Notes: generated by a model from the letters alone, not told the origin. A stretch of DNA of 9,881 nucleotides from Phoenicibacter sp963588595 (GCA_963588595.1 CAVAIA010000068.1:1-9881); one strand, 5' to 3'; positions 1-7,180 are shown, counted from the first letter of the stretch. Translations and numbers: made by a program.

Positions 1-931
1 ATTTGACACTGCAGATGATGCAGCTATATATCAAATTAACGAAGAAGTGGCCGCAGTCCTCACGTTGGATTTTTTTACACCTGTCGTTGATGACCCCTAT
101 GACTTTGGGTGCGTTGCTGCTGCAAATGCACTTTCAGATGTGTTTGCTATGGGCGGAAAAGTCCAAGTTGCTATGAATATTTTGGCATTTCCAAAAAGTG
201 TTGGCACCGAGGTAGTCGGAGAAGTTTTGCGCGGCGGAGCTGATAAAGTAAGAGAGGCAGGTGGCGTTATTTGTGGCGGTCACACAATCGAAGACGATGA
301 ACCTAAATATGGTCTTTCAGTCTTTGGAACAGTTAACCCGAAACAGGTTGTAAAAAATGAAGGTTCCAAAGTTGGAGACATTCTCTATTACACTAAAAAA
401 ATTGGAACAGGCATCCAAAATAGTGCTTTTAAGGCAGGTTTAATTGGCGATGAAGAGATGTCTGAAGTAATTAAATATATGAAAGAACTTAACAAAGCTG
501 GAGCTGAGGCAATGATTGCAGCTGGGGCTGACGCAGGAACAGACGTGACTGGATTTGGAATTGCAGGACATTTACATGAAATGCTCGAACCAAGCAAAGT
601 CGGTGCTGAAATATATTGGGATAAGTTGCCTCTCTATGATAGAACATATGAATTCTCAGAACTCTATTGCAGACCAGGAAAAACAGATGGCATAATAGAA
701 TTCGCGAGCGAGTTTGTTGAAAAAGGAGACTTAGAAGAGGACGAGTATGACGACCATATGGGGGTTTTGTGTGACCCACAAACGTCCGGAGGCATAATGT
801 GTGCAATCCCACCTCAAAATCAAAGTTTATTTGAAAAGGAATTTGAGAAAAGGTGTGGTTTTAAGCCTTGGTTAATAGGCAAAATAACAGACGACGAAAC
901 CAGCAAGATAAGAATTATCAAGAATAGTTAA
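1..931 (+). CDS. selD: Selenide, water dikinase (selenophosphate synthetase), 5'-truncated by window edge
   Basis: This enzyme makes selenophosphate from selenide and ATP, the selenium donor for selenocysteine-tRNA and selenouridine. The frame is open from base 2, and the residues read there (FDTADDAAIYQIN...) match the SelD region just after the catalytic loop. The GTG at 47 is therefore an internal valine, and the true start lies left of the window. About 309 residues are visible against roughly 345 for the family, so the N-terminal catalytic Cys/Sec and Lys are not in view. Family landmarks present are DFFTPVVDDPYDFG, AAANALSDVFAMGG, the GGHTIEDDEPKYG stretch, TDVTGFGIAGHL and, near the C-terminus, CDPQTSGG. 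The gene ends with TAA, 21 nt before the next gene on the same strand. No selenoprotein or selenocysteine tRNA gene was recognised in the window, so the selenium user must be elsewhere. The family call is secure. Confidence 0.96.
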   Translation, partial: FDTADDAAIYQINEEVAAVLTLDFFTPVVDDPYDFGCVAAANALSDVFAMGGKVQVAMNILAFPKSVGTEVVGEVLRGGADKVREAGGVICGGHTIEDDEPKYGLSVFGTVNPKQVVKNEGSKVGDILYYTKKIGTGIQNSAFKAGLIGDEEMSEVIKYMKELNKAGAEAMIAAGADAGTDVTGFGIAGHLHEMLEPSKVGAEIYWDKLPLYDRTYEFSELYCRPGKTDGIIEFASEFVEKGDLEEDEYDDHMGVLCDPQTSGGIMCAIPPQNQSLFEKEFEKRCGFKPWLIGKITDDETSKIRIIKNS

Positions 932-952
932 ATAAATAGCGGGAAGTTTTAT

Positions 953-2278
953 ATGAAAGAAGAATTTACACCTCAACAAGAATATGTTTTTAATACAGTC
1001 AACAACAGAGACGTTCACTTTTTAAGACTTTGGTTTAGCGATGTTTTTGGCAATTTAAAGTCTCTTGCGATTGTCCCGAATGAACTTCAAAGAGCGTTTG
1101 AAATTGGGATTCCGATCGATGGAGGCTTAATTTATAATGTTGAAAATGAGCTCGAACAAGACATAGTTATTTGGCCAGATGCGACGAGTTTCCAAATTCT
1201 ACCTTGGAGACCTGACGAAAAGTGTGTGGCGAGAATGTTTTGCAACGTTAAAACACCAGATGGCGCCTCTTTCTCTTCCGACACGCGACACATCTTGCAA
1301 AAAACACTTGAAAGGGCATCTTCTTTAGGATATTCAATCCACATAAAGCCAGAAATTGAATTTTATTATTTTGTCGATAGCGAAAGCCCAATTCCAATAG
1401 ATGAAGGATCCTCCTTCGATTTAACAACGTTAGACTCAGCTTCCGATTTGAGAAGAGACACGATTCTAACTCTAGAAGCGATCGGAATTCCTGTCGAAAA
1501 ATCATATCATGAGGCAGGACCTTCGCAAAACGAAATAGATTTAAGGACGCAAGATGCGCTCTCGATGGCTGACTCAATTTTATCTTACAAAGCAGCTGTA
1601 AAAGAAATCGCTCGAGCTCATGGAGTTTTTGCATCGTTTATGCCAAAACCTTTAAATGACCTTCCAGGAAGCGGGATGACGCTTCAAATTCATTTGGAAA
1701 ATGAGAAATCCTCGAACGTTTTCTATGATGAAAAGAAAAAAGATGCTTATTGCTTAAGCAAAATTGGAGAAAACTTTATGGCAGGAATTCTTAAGCACGC
1801 AAGAGAATTTTGTCTTCTAACCAATCAATATAGCAACTCTTATAAGCGCCTTTGTTCAAATGGTTTTTGCGCAAGAACTATTGCATGGTCGTCTCAAAAC
1901 AAAAACACGATGCTAAGGCTTTCAACCAAACGAGAAAATTGCGATTCTTTATCAAGAATTATATTGAGAAATCCTGACCCAACATGCAATCCATATCTAG
2001 CTTTTGCTGGAATAATTGCGTCTGGGATTCAAGGGATCGAAGAAAATTTAGAGCTTTCCTCCCCTGTCGAGGACTTCTCAAAACTTAATAGAGATAAAGA
2101 AAACCTGCCAGAGACCTTGGGAGAGGCGATCGATGAATTTGAAGGCAGCGAACTAATGAGAGAAACATTGGGAGATGATGTTTTTAACTTTATAGTTAAA
2201 ACTAAACGCTCAGAATGGAAAGAAGCAATTAGCGTTGTTGACAATTTTGAAATCAATCAATACTTGGCGGTGCTATAA
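953..2278 (+). CDS. Glutamine synthetase-like protein, probably catalytically inactive or altered
   Basis: At 441 residues this has the length of a short (alpha-type) GSI subunit, without the GSI-beta adenylylation insert. It has the N-terminal beta-grasp part (about 10-105, with VFGNLKSL and D56) and the catalytic part (about 107-441). Family pattern retained includes KPEIEF (E134, E136), HEAGPSQNEID (E187, E194), ASFMPKP, NSYKRL (R299), R322, R339 and NPDPTCNPYLA. Several key positions are changed. GSGMH reads GSGMT (T243, the n2-metal His). The Glu of RVEVR is Ile337 (another n2 ligand). The flap Glu of the GYEAP loop is Phe305. The active-site Arg of NRS is Lys317. The Asn before GSGM is Pro238. 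The n1 site (E136, E187, E194) is intact. By knowledge of GS chemistry, ATP-dependent glutamate phosphorylation should be lost or changed; a regulatory or sensing role is inferred from the adjacent regulator. A GGGAAG ribosome site lies at 941-946. Annotating it simply as glnA would be misleading. Confidence 0.88.
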   Translation: MKEEFTPQQEYVFNTVNNRDVHFLRLWFSDVFGNLKSLAIVPNELQRAFEIGIPIDGGLIYNVENELEQDIVIWPDATSFQILPWRPDEKCVARMFCNVKTPDGASFSSDTRHILQKTLERASSLGYSIHIKPEIEFYYFVDSESPIPIDEGSSFDLTTLDSASDLRRDTILTLEAIGIPVEKSYHEAGPSQNEIDLRTQDALSMADSILSYKAAVKEIARAHGVFASFMPKPLNDLPGSGMTLQIHLENEKSSNVFYDEKKKDAYCLSKIGENFMAGILKHAREFCLLTNQYSNSYKRLCSNGFCARTIAWSSQNKNTMLRLSTKRENCDSLSRIILRNPDPTCNPYLAFAGIIASGIQGIEENLELSSPVEDFSKLNRDKENLPETLGEAIDEFEGSELMRETLGDDVFNFIVKTKRSEWKEAISVVDNFEINQYLAVL

Positions 2279-2280
2279 AA

Positions 2281-2952
2281 ATGAAAAAGAAAGTGTTGTT
2301 TGTTGCTCAAACAGTCGAATGTGCAAAGAAATTTATAGATATATTAAGCACTTTCGAGATTGAACTAACGACTTGCCGCTTTGACCAGGCAAATTCAAAA
2401 GAGGAAAAATATAGAGGAAGCGACCTTGCGATTTTTGAATTGCCTGAAGATGGATTTTTGGAAATGTCCGAAAATCACGCAAAATTCGGATCTTATGACG
2501 CAAAAGCAATTCTTTTTGTGACTCCTGATTCCTACGTTGAAAAAATGCGCCTTCCCGTTCATCTAAATTGCGACTTTGTTGTTGAAAGCGCTTCAAATGG
2601 AGAATATTCAGCGCGTATTAAAAATCTTCTTTATCCAGGAACCGAAACAACTAAGAGTCAAATTCTAAAACATGGAACAATGACAATAAACACCGCGACA
2701 TTTCAAGTCTACGTTTGCGAAAAACCTCTTGACTTAACTTATCTAGAATATGCACTTTTAACGTTTTTAGTGACTCACCCCGAGCATTCTTATTCAAGAG
2801 AAGAGCTGCTAAAGCGCGTTTGGGGATTTGACTATCTTGGTGGATCAAGGACGGTTGATGTTCACGTTAGGCGTATAAGAGCAAAAATTGGTCCTGAAAA
2901 TGCTATACATCTAGAAACAGTTCGTGGCGTTGGATATCTTTGGAATGAATAG
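2281..2952 (+). CDS. Orphan OmpR/PhoB-family response regulator with degenerate receiver (GlnR-like)
   Basis: This 223-residue protein has two parts. The C-terminal domain (about 128-222) is a clear OmpR/PhoB winged helix: LDLTYLEYALLTFL, then SREELLKRVWG, the recognition helix SRTVDVHVRRIRAKIG (189-204) and the wing VRGVGYLW. The N-terminal 118 residues have receiver-like spacing but not receiver chemistry. The first strand reads VLFVAQTVE without the acidic pair. The phosphoacceptor strand reads DLAIFELP, with Glu53 where Asp should be. No conserved Lys is apparent in the usual place after the last strand (CDFVVES). Phosphorylation is therefore unlikely, and no histidine kinase is encoded nearby. 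This architecture is known from actinobacterial GlnR, an orphan nitrogen regulator. The gene starts 2 nt after the stop of the glutamine-synthetase-like gene, which implies translational coupling and joint function. The GlnR comparison is inference; the winged-helix assignment is firm. Confidence 0.9.
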   Translation: MKKKVLFVAQTVECAKKFIDILSTFEIELTTCRFDQANSKEEKYRGSDLAIFELPEDGFLEMSENHAKFGSYDAKAILFVTPDSYVEKMRLPVHLNCDFVVESASNGEYSARIKNLLYPGTETTKSQILKHGTMTINTATFQVYVCEKPLDLTYLEYALLTFLVTHPEHSYSREELLKRVWGFDYLGGSRTVDVHVRRIRAKIGPENAIHLETVRGVGYLWNE

Positions 2953-2957
2953 CCCGC

Positions 2958-4094
2958 TTGTTGAGTGTTACAAACTACATAGAAATTTTTTGCCTCCTTT
3001 GCTTATCAGCAATTTTGACAATTATATTGGTGCCATTTGCAAAGAAACTAGCTATTAAATTCGATGCGATAGACTATCCAGACAATCGTCGCATAAACAA
3101 AAATCCAACTCCAAGGATGGGAGGAGTCGCTATATTTGGCGGAATGGCAATAACCTTTTTGATCTTAATTATCACCTCACGTCATCTAAATTGGTTTGGA
3201 ATGCACCTAGGGTTCTTGGAATATGAAACTGACTATAGAGTCGTTGCGTTCGGAATATTTTTTATGTTCTTAGTTGGTGCAATCGATGATATTGTTGGTC
3301 TAAAAGCGAGTCAAAAACTCTTTGGGCAAATCTTAGCATCTTGCATAGTTTGCACTGGAGGGCTCACATTAGGATTTATCCAAAATCCATTTTCGGACGG
3401 ACAACTAATAAACTTTGGAATCTTTTCTTGGCCTATAACGATTTTTTACCTCGTTGCCTTTGCAAACATAATTAATTTAATTGACGGTCTAGATGGGCTT
3501 GCAAGCGGGATTAGCGCTATAACAGCCTCAACTTTGGGAATATATGGAGCTCTCACATCTAGAGTGGATGTTTTGATTTTGTCAGCTATATTAATCGGTG
3601 CGTGCATCGGCTTTTTAAAATTTAACCACCACCCTGCCTCTATTTTTATGGGCGATTCTGGCAGCCTAACTCTTGGGTTTTGCCTAGGGATATTATCGCT
3701 TTTAGCAATAGCCAGAACTGCTCTCGTCTTTTCCTTGCTTGTCCCTATCTTGGCTGCAGGAGTTCCTATAACAGACACACTTGTTGCAATTATTCGAAGA
3801 AAAAAGGCTCACAAGCCTGTTGGAGAAGCAGACAAAAGCCACATTCATCATCGACTTATACAAGCAGGTTTTTCTCAAAACAAAACGGTTGCAATAATGT
3901 GCGGTTGGAGTGCTGTTCTTAGCATTTGCGGCCTTGTTTTTGCAGAGCTTTCTGGAATCGCAAAACCGCTATCTCTAATCGTAGCTGCATCGATAACGGG
4001 CTTTGCAATTTATAAGCTTCAACTTCTAGAGCCAGTTTTGCAACACTACTACAACCCAAGAAAAAGAAGAAAATCGATTAAGAATAAGAAATGA
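2958..4094 (+). CDS. WecA/TagO-type polyprenyl-phosphate sugar-1-phosphate transferase
   Basis: This polytopic membrane enzyme transfers a sugar 1-phosphate (usually GlcNAc-1-P) from a UDP-sugar to undecaprenyl phosphate, the first step of many cell-wall and surface glycans. Hydrophobic segments run throughout its 378 residues. Motifs in order are DYPDNRRINKNPTPRMGG (39-56), VGAIDDIVGL (D110, D111; Mg and substrate site), NLIDGLDGLASG (173-184), HHPASIFMGDSGS (224-236) and the cytoplasmic loop ADKSHIHHRL (291-300). The HIHH loop and the family pattern favour WecA/TagO over MraY. The C-terminus is very basic. An in-frame TGA at 2946 limits the start, and only TTG codons (2958 or 2961) lie close to the beginning of the reading frame, so it probably starts with TTG, 5 nt after the regulator stop. 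The downstream glycosyltransferase overlaps it by ATGA. The exact sugar cannot be read from sequence. Confidence 0.93.
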   Translation: MLSVTNYIEIFCLLCLSAILTIILVPFAKKLAIKFDAIDYPDNRRINKNPTPRMGGVAIFGGMAITFLILIITSRHLNWFGMHLGFLEYETDYRVVAFGIFFMFLVGAIDDIVGLKASQKLFGQILASCIVCTGGLTLGFIQNPFSDGQLINFGIFSWPITIFYLVAFANIINLIDGLDGLASGISAITASTLGIYGALTSRVDVLILSAILIGACIGFLKFNHHPASIFMGDSGSLTLGFCLGILSLLAIARTALVFSLLVPILAAGVPITDTLVAIIRRKKAHKPVGEADKSHIHHRLIQAGFSQNKTVAIMCGWSAVLSICGLVFAELSGIAKPLSLIVAASITGFAIYKLQLLEPVLQHYYNPRKRRKSIKNKK

Positions 4095-5314
4095 AAATCT
4101 TATCTATAATATCCCAAAAGCCAACTAGCACAGGAAGTGGCGTTTATCTGGCAGAAGTTATCCGCTCTCTCAATAAATTGGGTCACACAAACGCAATAGT
4201 GTTTGGAAAATCAAAAGACGATAGTAAATTCCAAATTGAAGACGAAGTGGCAAAAACTTACCCTATCACATTCGATGGAGTTGATGTTAATTTCAAAATT
4301 GCTGGTATGAGTGACAACATGCCCTACCCCTCTACTCGCTATTGCGACTTTAACAAGGAAATGACAAAAGAGTTTTTTGACGCCTATTACAAAAAAATAT
4401 CAAAAGCTATTCTTGAGTTTAAACCAGATATAATTTTGTGTCATCATCTTTATCTAGCAACCTCAATTGCTTCTCACATTAACAAAACTCTATTAAATAG
4501 GGCGAAGATTGTCGCAATATCGCATGGAACAGATATTCGACAAATGCAAAAACATGAACTTTGCAAAAGTTATATAAAAGAAGGCATATCAAATTTAGAT
4601 CAAGTCTATGTTTTGCATAACGATCAAGCTGATCAAATACACAAGGTCTATGGAGTTGACCTAGCAAAAATTGACTCAATTGGAACTGGGTATAATTCAG
4701 AAATCTTTTGCTCAAACGATTGCAACCCTCAAAACAAGGATCCTCACTCAATAATCTATGCAGGGAAAATTTGCAAGCAAAAAGGAGTTCCTCAATTAAT
4801 AAAAGCTTGCGCAACTTTAAGCGAAACTATTAAAGACTTGACGTTGACTCTTGCAGGAGGACATTCTAATGAGGACGAATTTAAGGAGATAACAGACTTA
4901 ATTAAGAAGTGTTCGAAGAAATTCAAAATCAATGTGACAGGTCAAGTCCCTCAAAGTGAACTTGCTAAACTCTATCGCAAAAGCAAAGTTTTTTGCCTGC
5001 CTTCGTTTTTCGAAGGTTTGCCGCTAGTCACATTGGAAGCTATCGCTTGCGGGTGCACGGCTGTTATGACGGATCTTCCTGGAGTTAGAACTTGGTATTT
5101 GGATAATGTCAAAGACGCTCCCTTGATCTTCGTTAAACCTCCTAAAATGAGCAACATAGATGTCCCAGTGCTCTCAGATCTACCTCAATTTCAAACAAAT
5201 CTTGAAAATGCGATTCTCGATTCAATAAAAAATGAAGCCAACCCAAGTTCTGTTGAAAACTTAAGTTGGCTTTCGCTGACGAGTCGCTTGCTTGATAAAG
5301 TAGGCAGACTCTAA
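4091..5314 (+). CDS. GT4-family (GT-B fold) glycosyltransferase
   Basis: This 407-residue cytoplasmic glycosyltransferase has a two-Rossmann GT-B layout. The acceptor half opens with KILSIIS followed by a glycine-rich loop STGSGVYLAEVI (13-24), and has ISHGTD at 143-148. The nucleotide-sugar half begins near 220 with IIYAGKICKQKGVPQLIKA and contains the retaining-enzyme E-x7-E element FEGLPLVTLEA (E308, E316), then ACGCTAVMTDLPG. These features match family GT4 (Glycos_transf_1). Its start codon overlaps the stop of the WecA-like gene as ATGA, so the two are translationally coupled. The simplest inference is that it adds the second sugar to the lipid-linked sugar made by its neighbour. Donor and acceptor are not predictable by eye. 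The last codons double as the stem of a likely terminator. Confidence 0.92.
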   Translation: MKILSIISQKPTSTGSGVYLAEVIRSLNKLGHTNAIVFGKSKDDSKFQIEDEVAKTYPITFDGVDVNFKIAGMSDNMPYPSTRYCDFNKEMTKEFFDAYYKKISKAILEFKPDIILCHHLYLATSIASHINKTLLNRAKIVAISHGTDIRQMQKHELCKSYIKEGISNLDQVYVLHNDQADQIHKVYGVDLAKIDSIGTGYNSEIFCSNDCNPQNKDPHSIIYAGKICKQKGVPQLIKACATLSETIKDLTLTLAGGHSNEDEFKEITDLIKKCSKKFKINVTGQVPQSELAKLYRKSKVFCLPSFFEGLPLVTLEAIACGCTAVMTDLPGVRTWYLDNVKDAPLIFVKPPKMSNIDVPVLSDLPQFQTNLENAILDSIKNEANPSSVENLSWLSLTSRLLDKVGRL

Positions 5315-5321
5315 AATTTTT
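5281..5321 (+). terminator. Likely intrinsic terminator overlapping the glycosyltransferase 3' end
   Basis: GAGTCGCTTGCTT (5281-5293) pairs with AAGTAGGC plus GACTC (5298-5311), with one bulged A at 5306, two G-U wobbles and a four-base GATA loop. This gives a 13-bp stem. It is followed by TAAAATTTTT, so the T-run starts 5 nt beyond the stem, which is less than ideal. The stem lies inside the last codons and the stop codon follows it directly. It ends the five-gene plus-strand run just before the convergent protease gene. Confidence 0.5.
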
Positions 5322-5343
5322 AACTATAAACGCTCTATTAGTT
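5322..5343. repeat. Short inverted repeat filling the convergent gap
   Basis: AACTATA (5322-5328) faces TA-T-TAGTT (5336-5343) with one bulged T, and a 7-nt loop AACGCTC. It occupies the gap between the convergent glycosyltransferase and protease genes. On the plus strand it runs into T-rich sequence (TTAGTTT), so it may add to termination, but the stem is nearly all A-T and weak. Confidence 0.3.
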
Positions 5344-6996
5344 TTAGTTTAATCCTCGTTGTTGACCTTGTTGGTTGTTATTTTGAGAATTTTGACTATT
5401 GTTTTGAGTTGAGCTTTTGCTTGAGTCATCCGACTTCTCCCCAAGAGTTACCTCAACAGTCTTCTCCTCAGAACCTCTATAGAACTTAACAGTAACTTTA
5501 TCACCTGGGTTTTTCTTCCTTGTGTCTAAAGTTAAGTCAGAAGAACTTGTCACTTTCTCACCAGCAAACTCAACAATAATATCTCCAACTTGCAAGCCTG
5601 CATTAGCAGCGCCACTTCCATCAGTTACTGCCGCAACATAGGCTCCTTGCTTCGTTGAAAAACCATATCTTTGCGCAATTGTGTCAGTTACAGTTGAGCA
5701 GCTAACACCCATATATGCATAAGTTGGCGATTTTCCTTCAATTAAATCTTTAGCGATGCTAATTGCGTAATTTGAAGGAATTGCAAAACCAACTCCTGAA
5801 TAGTTTCCTGAGGAAGATGTTATGAGCGCGTTAATTCCTATCAATTGACCATTTTCATTAACGAGCGCACCTCCTGAGTTTCCAGGGTTGATTGCAGCGT
5901 CTGTTTGGATCATATTCGGATAAATTTTCACACTTCCTGAAGTGCTATTGCTATTGGAAGAATCCGTTATTTGAGAGCGGCTCGTTGCAGAGATAATCCC
6001 AGTTGCAACAGATTGCTCAAGACCAAAAGGACTTCCAATCGACATTACCCACTCGCCTGTTTTGATGTTGTCTGAATCCCCAAGCTCGATTGCAGTTAAG
6101 CTCTCGCCCGCGTCAACCTTCAAAACTGCGATATCGCTAGATGAATCTTGACCGACAAGCTTTGCATCGACTGTTTTGCCATTTACATTAACTTCATATC
6201 TAGTTCCATCCTCAACAACATGCTCGTTTGTGATGATATAGCCATCAGCTGAAATAACAACACCACTGCCAGTTGCAGTTTGAGTTTCAGTTGACGAGTT
6301 TTGTCCTCCGAGATTGCCAAAAAGAGATGTGGAGGAACTCGATGAAGTTCCATAAACATTTATAGAAACAACACTTGGCAAACATTTTGCACTAACAGCT
6401 TCTGCAAGCGTCGCAGAATCGTCGCTGGCGTTCACAGAGCTGTTGGATGTGGATCCCAATGTCACATTATTCGAGGAACCAAGAATAGTCTTTGTTGAGA
6501 ACAAACCACAAGCACTACCAACAACAAAGAAAAGAAGGCAAGCTAAAAGCGCGCCTAAAAATGCAATAACAAAAATAGAAAGTTTTGATTTGCCAAATGA
6601 CTTTCCAGAATTTGAATCTATTGACGATGCCGCAGAATCAGCCCCATTTACGGTTGGGGGCACTGGTGGCGTTACTGAACCACCAGTGCTTGATTTGAAA
6701 CTATTGGCATTTTTTGAACTTTGTGAAGATGCATTTGCGCCGCTTACATCGCCTTTACCGATCATGTTCGCGTGAGAATCAATCTCTTGCTGTTCTTTGT
6801 GTAAGCTTTTTAATCCATCGATAGCGCTTGAAGAAGCTGGACGAGATGTCGAAGTTGTCATAGGAAGGGAAACAGTTGGTTCTTTTTGATCATTCTTTGA
6901 AGCTGATTCATCTATTTGTTTCGCAACGTCACCAGCCTTAACAACTCCATATTCTTTTAAATAAGCATCATTTTCTTGATTACGATCTTGTGTCAT
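5344..6996 (-). CDS. htrA: Membrane-anchored HtrA/DegP-type serine protease with PDZ domain
   Basis: This is a surface quality-control protease that degrades misfolded or excess exported proteins (550 residues). Residues 1-137 form a polar, Ser/Thr/Asn-rich, low-complexity cytoplasmic tail with PPVPP at 110-114. One membrane segment spans about 139-163 (LSIFVIAFLGALLACLLFFV). A Ser-rich extracellular linker follows. The trypsin-like domain covers about 195-425 with catalytic His259 (TNEHVV), Asp288 (SSDIAVLK) and Ser374 (NPGNSGGALV), all intact. One PDZ domain lies at about 428-518 (QGAYVAAV, GLQVGDIIVEFAG), and the end is a Gln/Asn-rich tail (530-547). The ATG at 6996 is preceded by AGGTGG (7004-7009) with 7-nt spacing, which supports this start. 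The gene stands alone, downstream of and co-directional with an importer operon, with its own promoter and a structured leader. The Asn/Gln tail is unusual and its role is unknown. Confidence 0.96.
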   Translation of the reverse strand: MTQDRNQENDAYLKEYGVVKAGDVAKQIDESASKNDQKEPTVSLPMTTSTSRPASSSAIDGLKSLHKEQQEIDSHANMIGKGDVSGANASSQSSKNANSFKSSTGGSVTPPVPPTVNGADSAASSIDSNSGKSFGKSKLSIFVIAFLGALLACLLFFVVGSACGLFSTKTILGSSNNVTLGSTSNSSVNASDDSATLAEAVSAKCLPSVVSINVYGTSSSSSTSLFGNLGGQNSSTETQTATGSGVVISADGYIITNEHVVEDGTRYEVNVNGKTVDAKLVGQDSSSDIAVLKVDAGESLTAIELGDSDNIKTGEWVMSIGSPFGLEQSVATGIISATSRSQITDSSNSNSTSGSVKIYPNMIQTDAAINPGNSGGALVNENGQLIGINALITSSSGNYSGVGFAIPSNYAISIAKDLIEGKSPTYAYMGVSCSTVTDTIAQRYGFSTKQGAYVAAVTDGSGAANAGLQVGDIIVEFAGEKVTSSSDLTLDTRKKNPGDKVTVKFYRGSEEKTVEVTLGEKSDDSSKSSTQNNSQNSQNNNQQGQQRGLN

Positions 6997-7073
6997 CTAT
7001 TTACCACCTAAAAAACTCTTATTTAAGGGAGGGTGCGGTCAGTAAGTAGAAAGGAGGTTTTAGCTAACCGCAC
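6997..7073 (-). promoter_or_regulatory. htrA mRNA leader with 5' hairpin carrying an anti-Shine-Dalgarno loop
   Basis: Read on the minus strand, GTGCGGTTAG (7073-7064) pairs with CTGACCGCAC (7042-7033), a 10-bp stem with one G-U pair and a 21-nt loop. The predicted transcript start falls at its base. The loop contains ACCTCCT (7058-7052), which can pair with the htrA ribosome site AGGTGGT (7009-7003) at 6 of 7 positions with a central U-U mismatch. Such a loop-to-leader pairing would hide the ribosome site, suggesting translational control. The stem is directly visible; the pairing and its function are inference. Confidence 0.5.
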
Positions 7074-7079
7074 AATGTC

Positions 7080-7108
7080 ATTAGAACATAAAAGACAAAC
7101 TCAAACAA
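7080..7108 (-). promoter_or_regulatory. Predicted htrA promoter (sigma-70-like, extended -10)
   Basis: On the minus strand, TTGTTT (7108-7103) and TCTAAT (7085-7080) are separated by 17 nt, and the -10 hexamer is preceded by TGT, an extended -10. The start would fall near 7073, exactly at the base of the leader hairpin. The -35 match is poor. A weaker alternative further upstream is TTGCTG with TATTTA at 17-nt spacing. Confidence 0.5.
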
Positions 7109-7160
7109 GACTATTTTAAATAATACTTCATTTAAACACCAGCAATACGAAACGGAGTGT

Positions 7161-7180
7161 AAATTAAAAGACGTTAATTT
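7161..7180 (-). repeat. A-T inverted repeat after the importer ATPase gene; weak terminator candidate
   Basis: AAATTAA (7161-7167) and TTAATTT (7174-7180) form a perfect 7-bp A-T arm pair around a 6-nt loop, starting immediately after the ATPase stop codon. There is no GC-rich stem and no T-run after it on the minus strand, so termination here is probably partial at best and some read-through into htrA is possible. Confidence 0.3.

Noticed and set aside
47..49. GTG at 47 as the start of selD
   Set aside because: The frame stays open to the window edge and the residues before it match SelD, so the gene simply begins outside the window.
6443..6775. Plus-strand open frame of 110 codons opposite htrA
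   Set aside because: It lies entirely antisense to the well-supported protease N-terminal half and mirrors its low-complexity coding; no family features.
7053..7119. Strong plus-strand AAAGGAGG followed by a 14-codon ATG frame (7075)
   Set aside because: The spacing from GGAGG to ATG is 17 nt, too long, and the purine run is explained as the complement of the anti-SD-like loop on the htrA leader strand.
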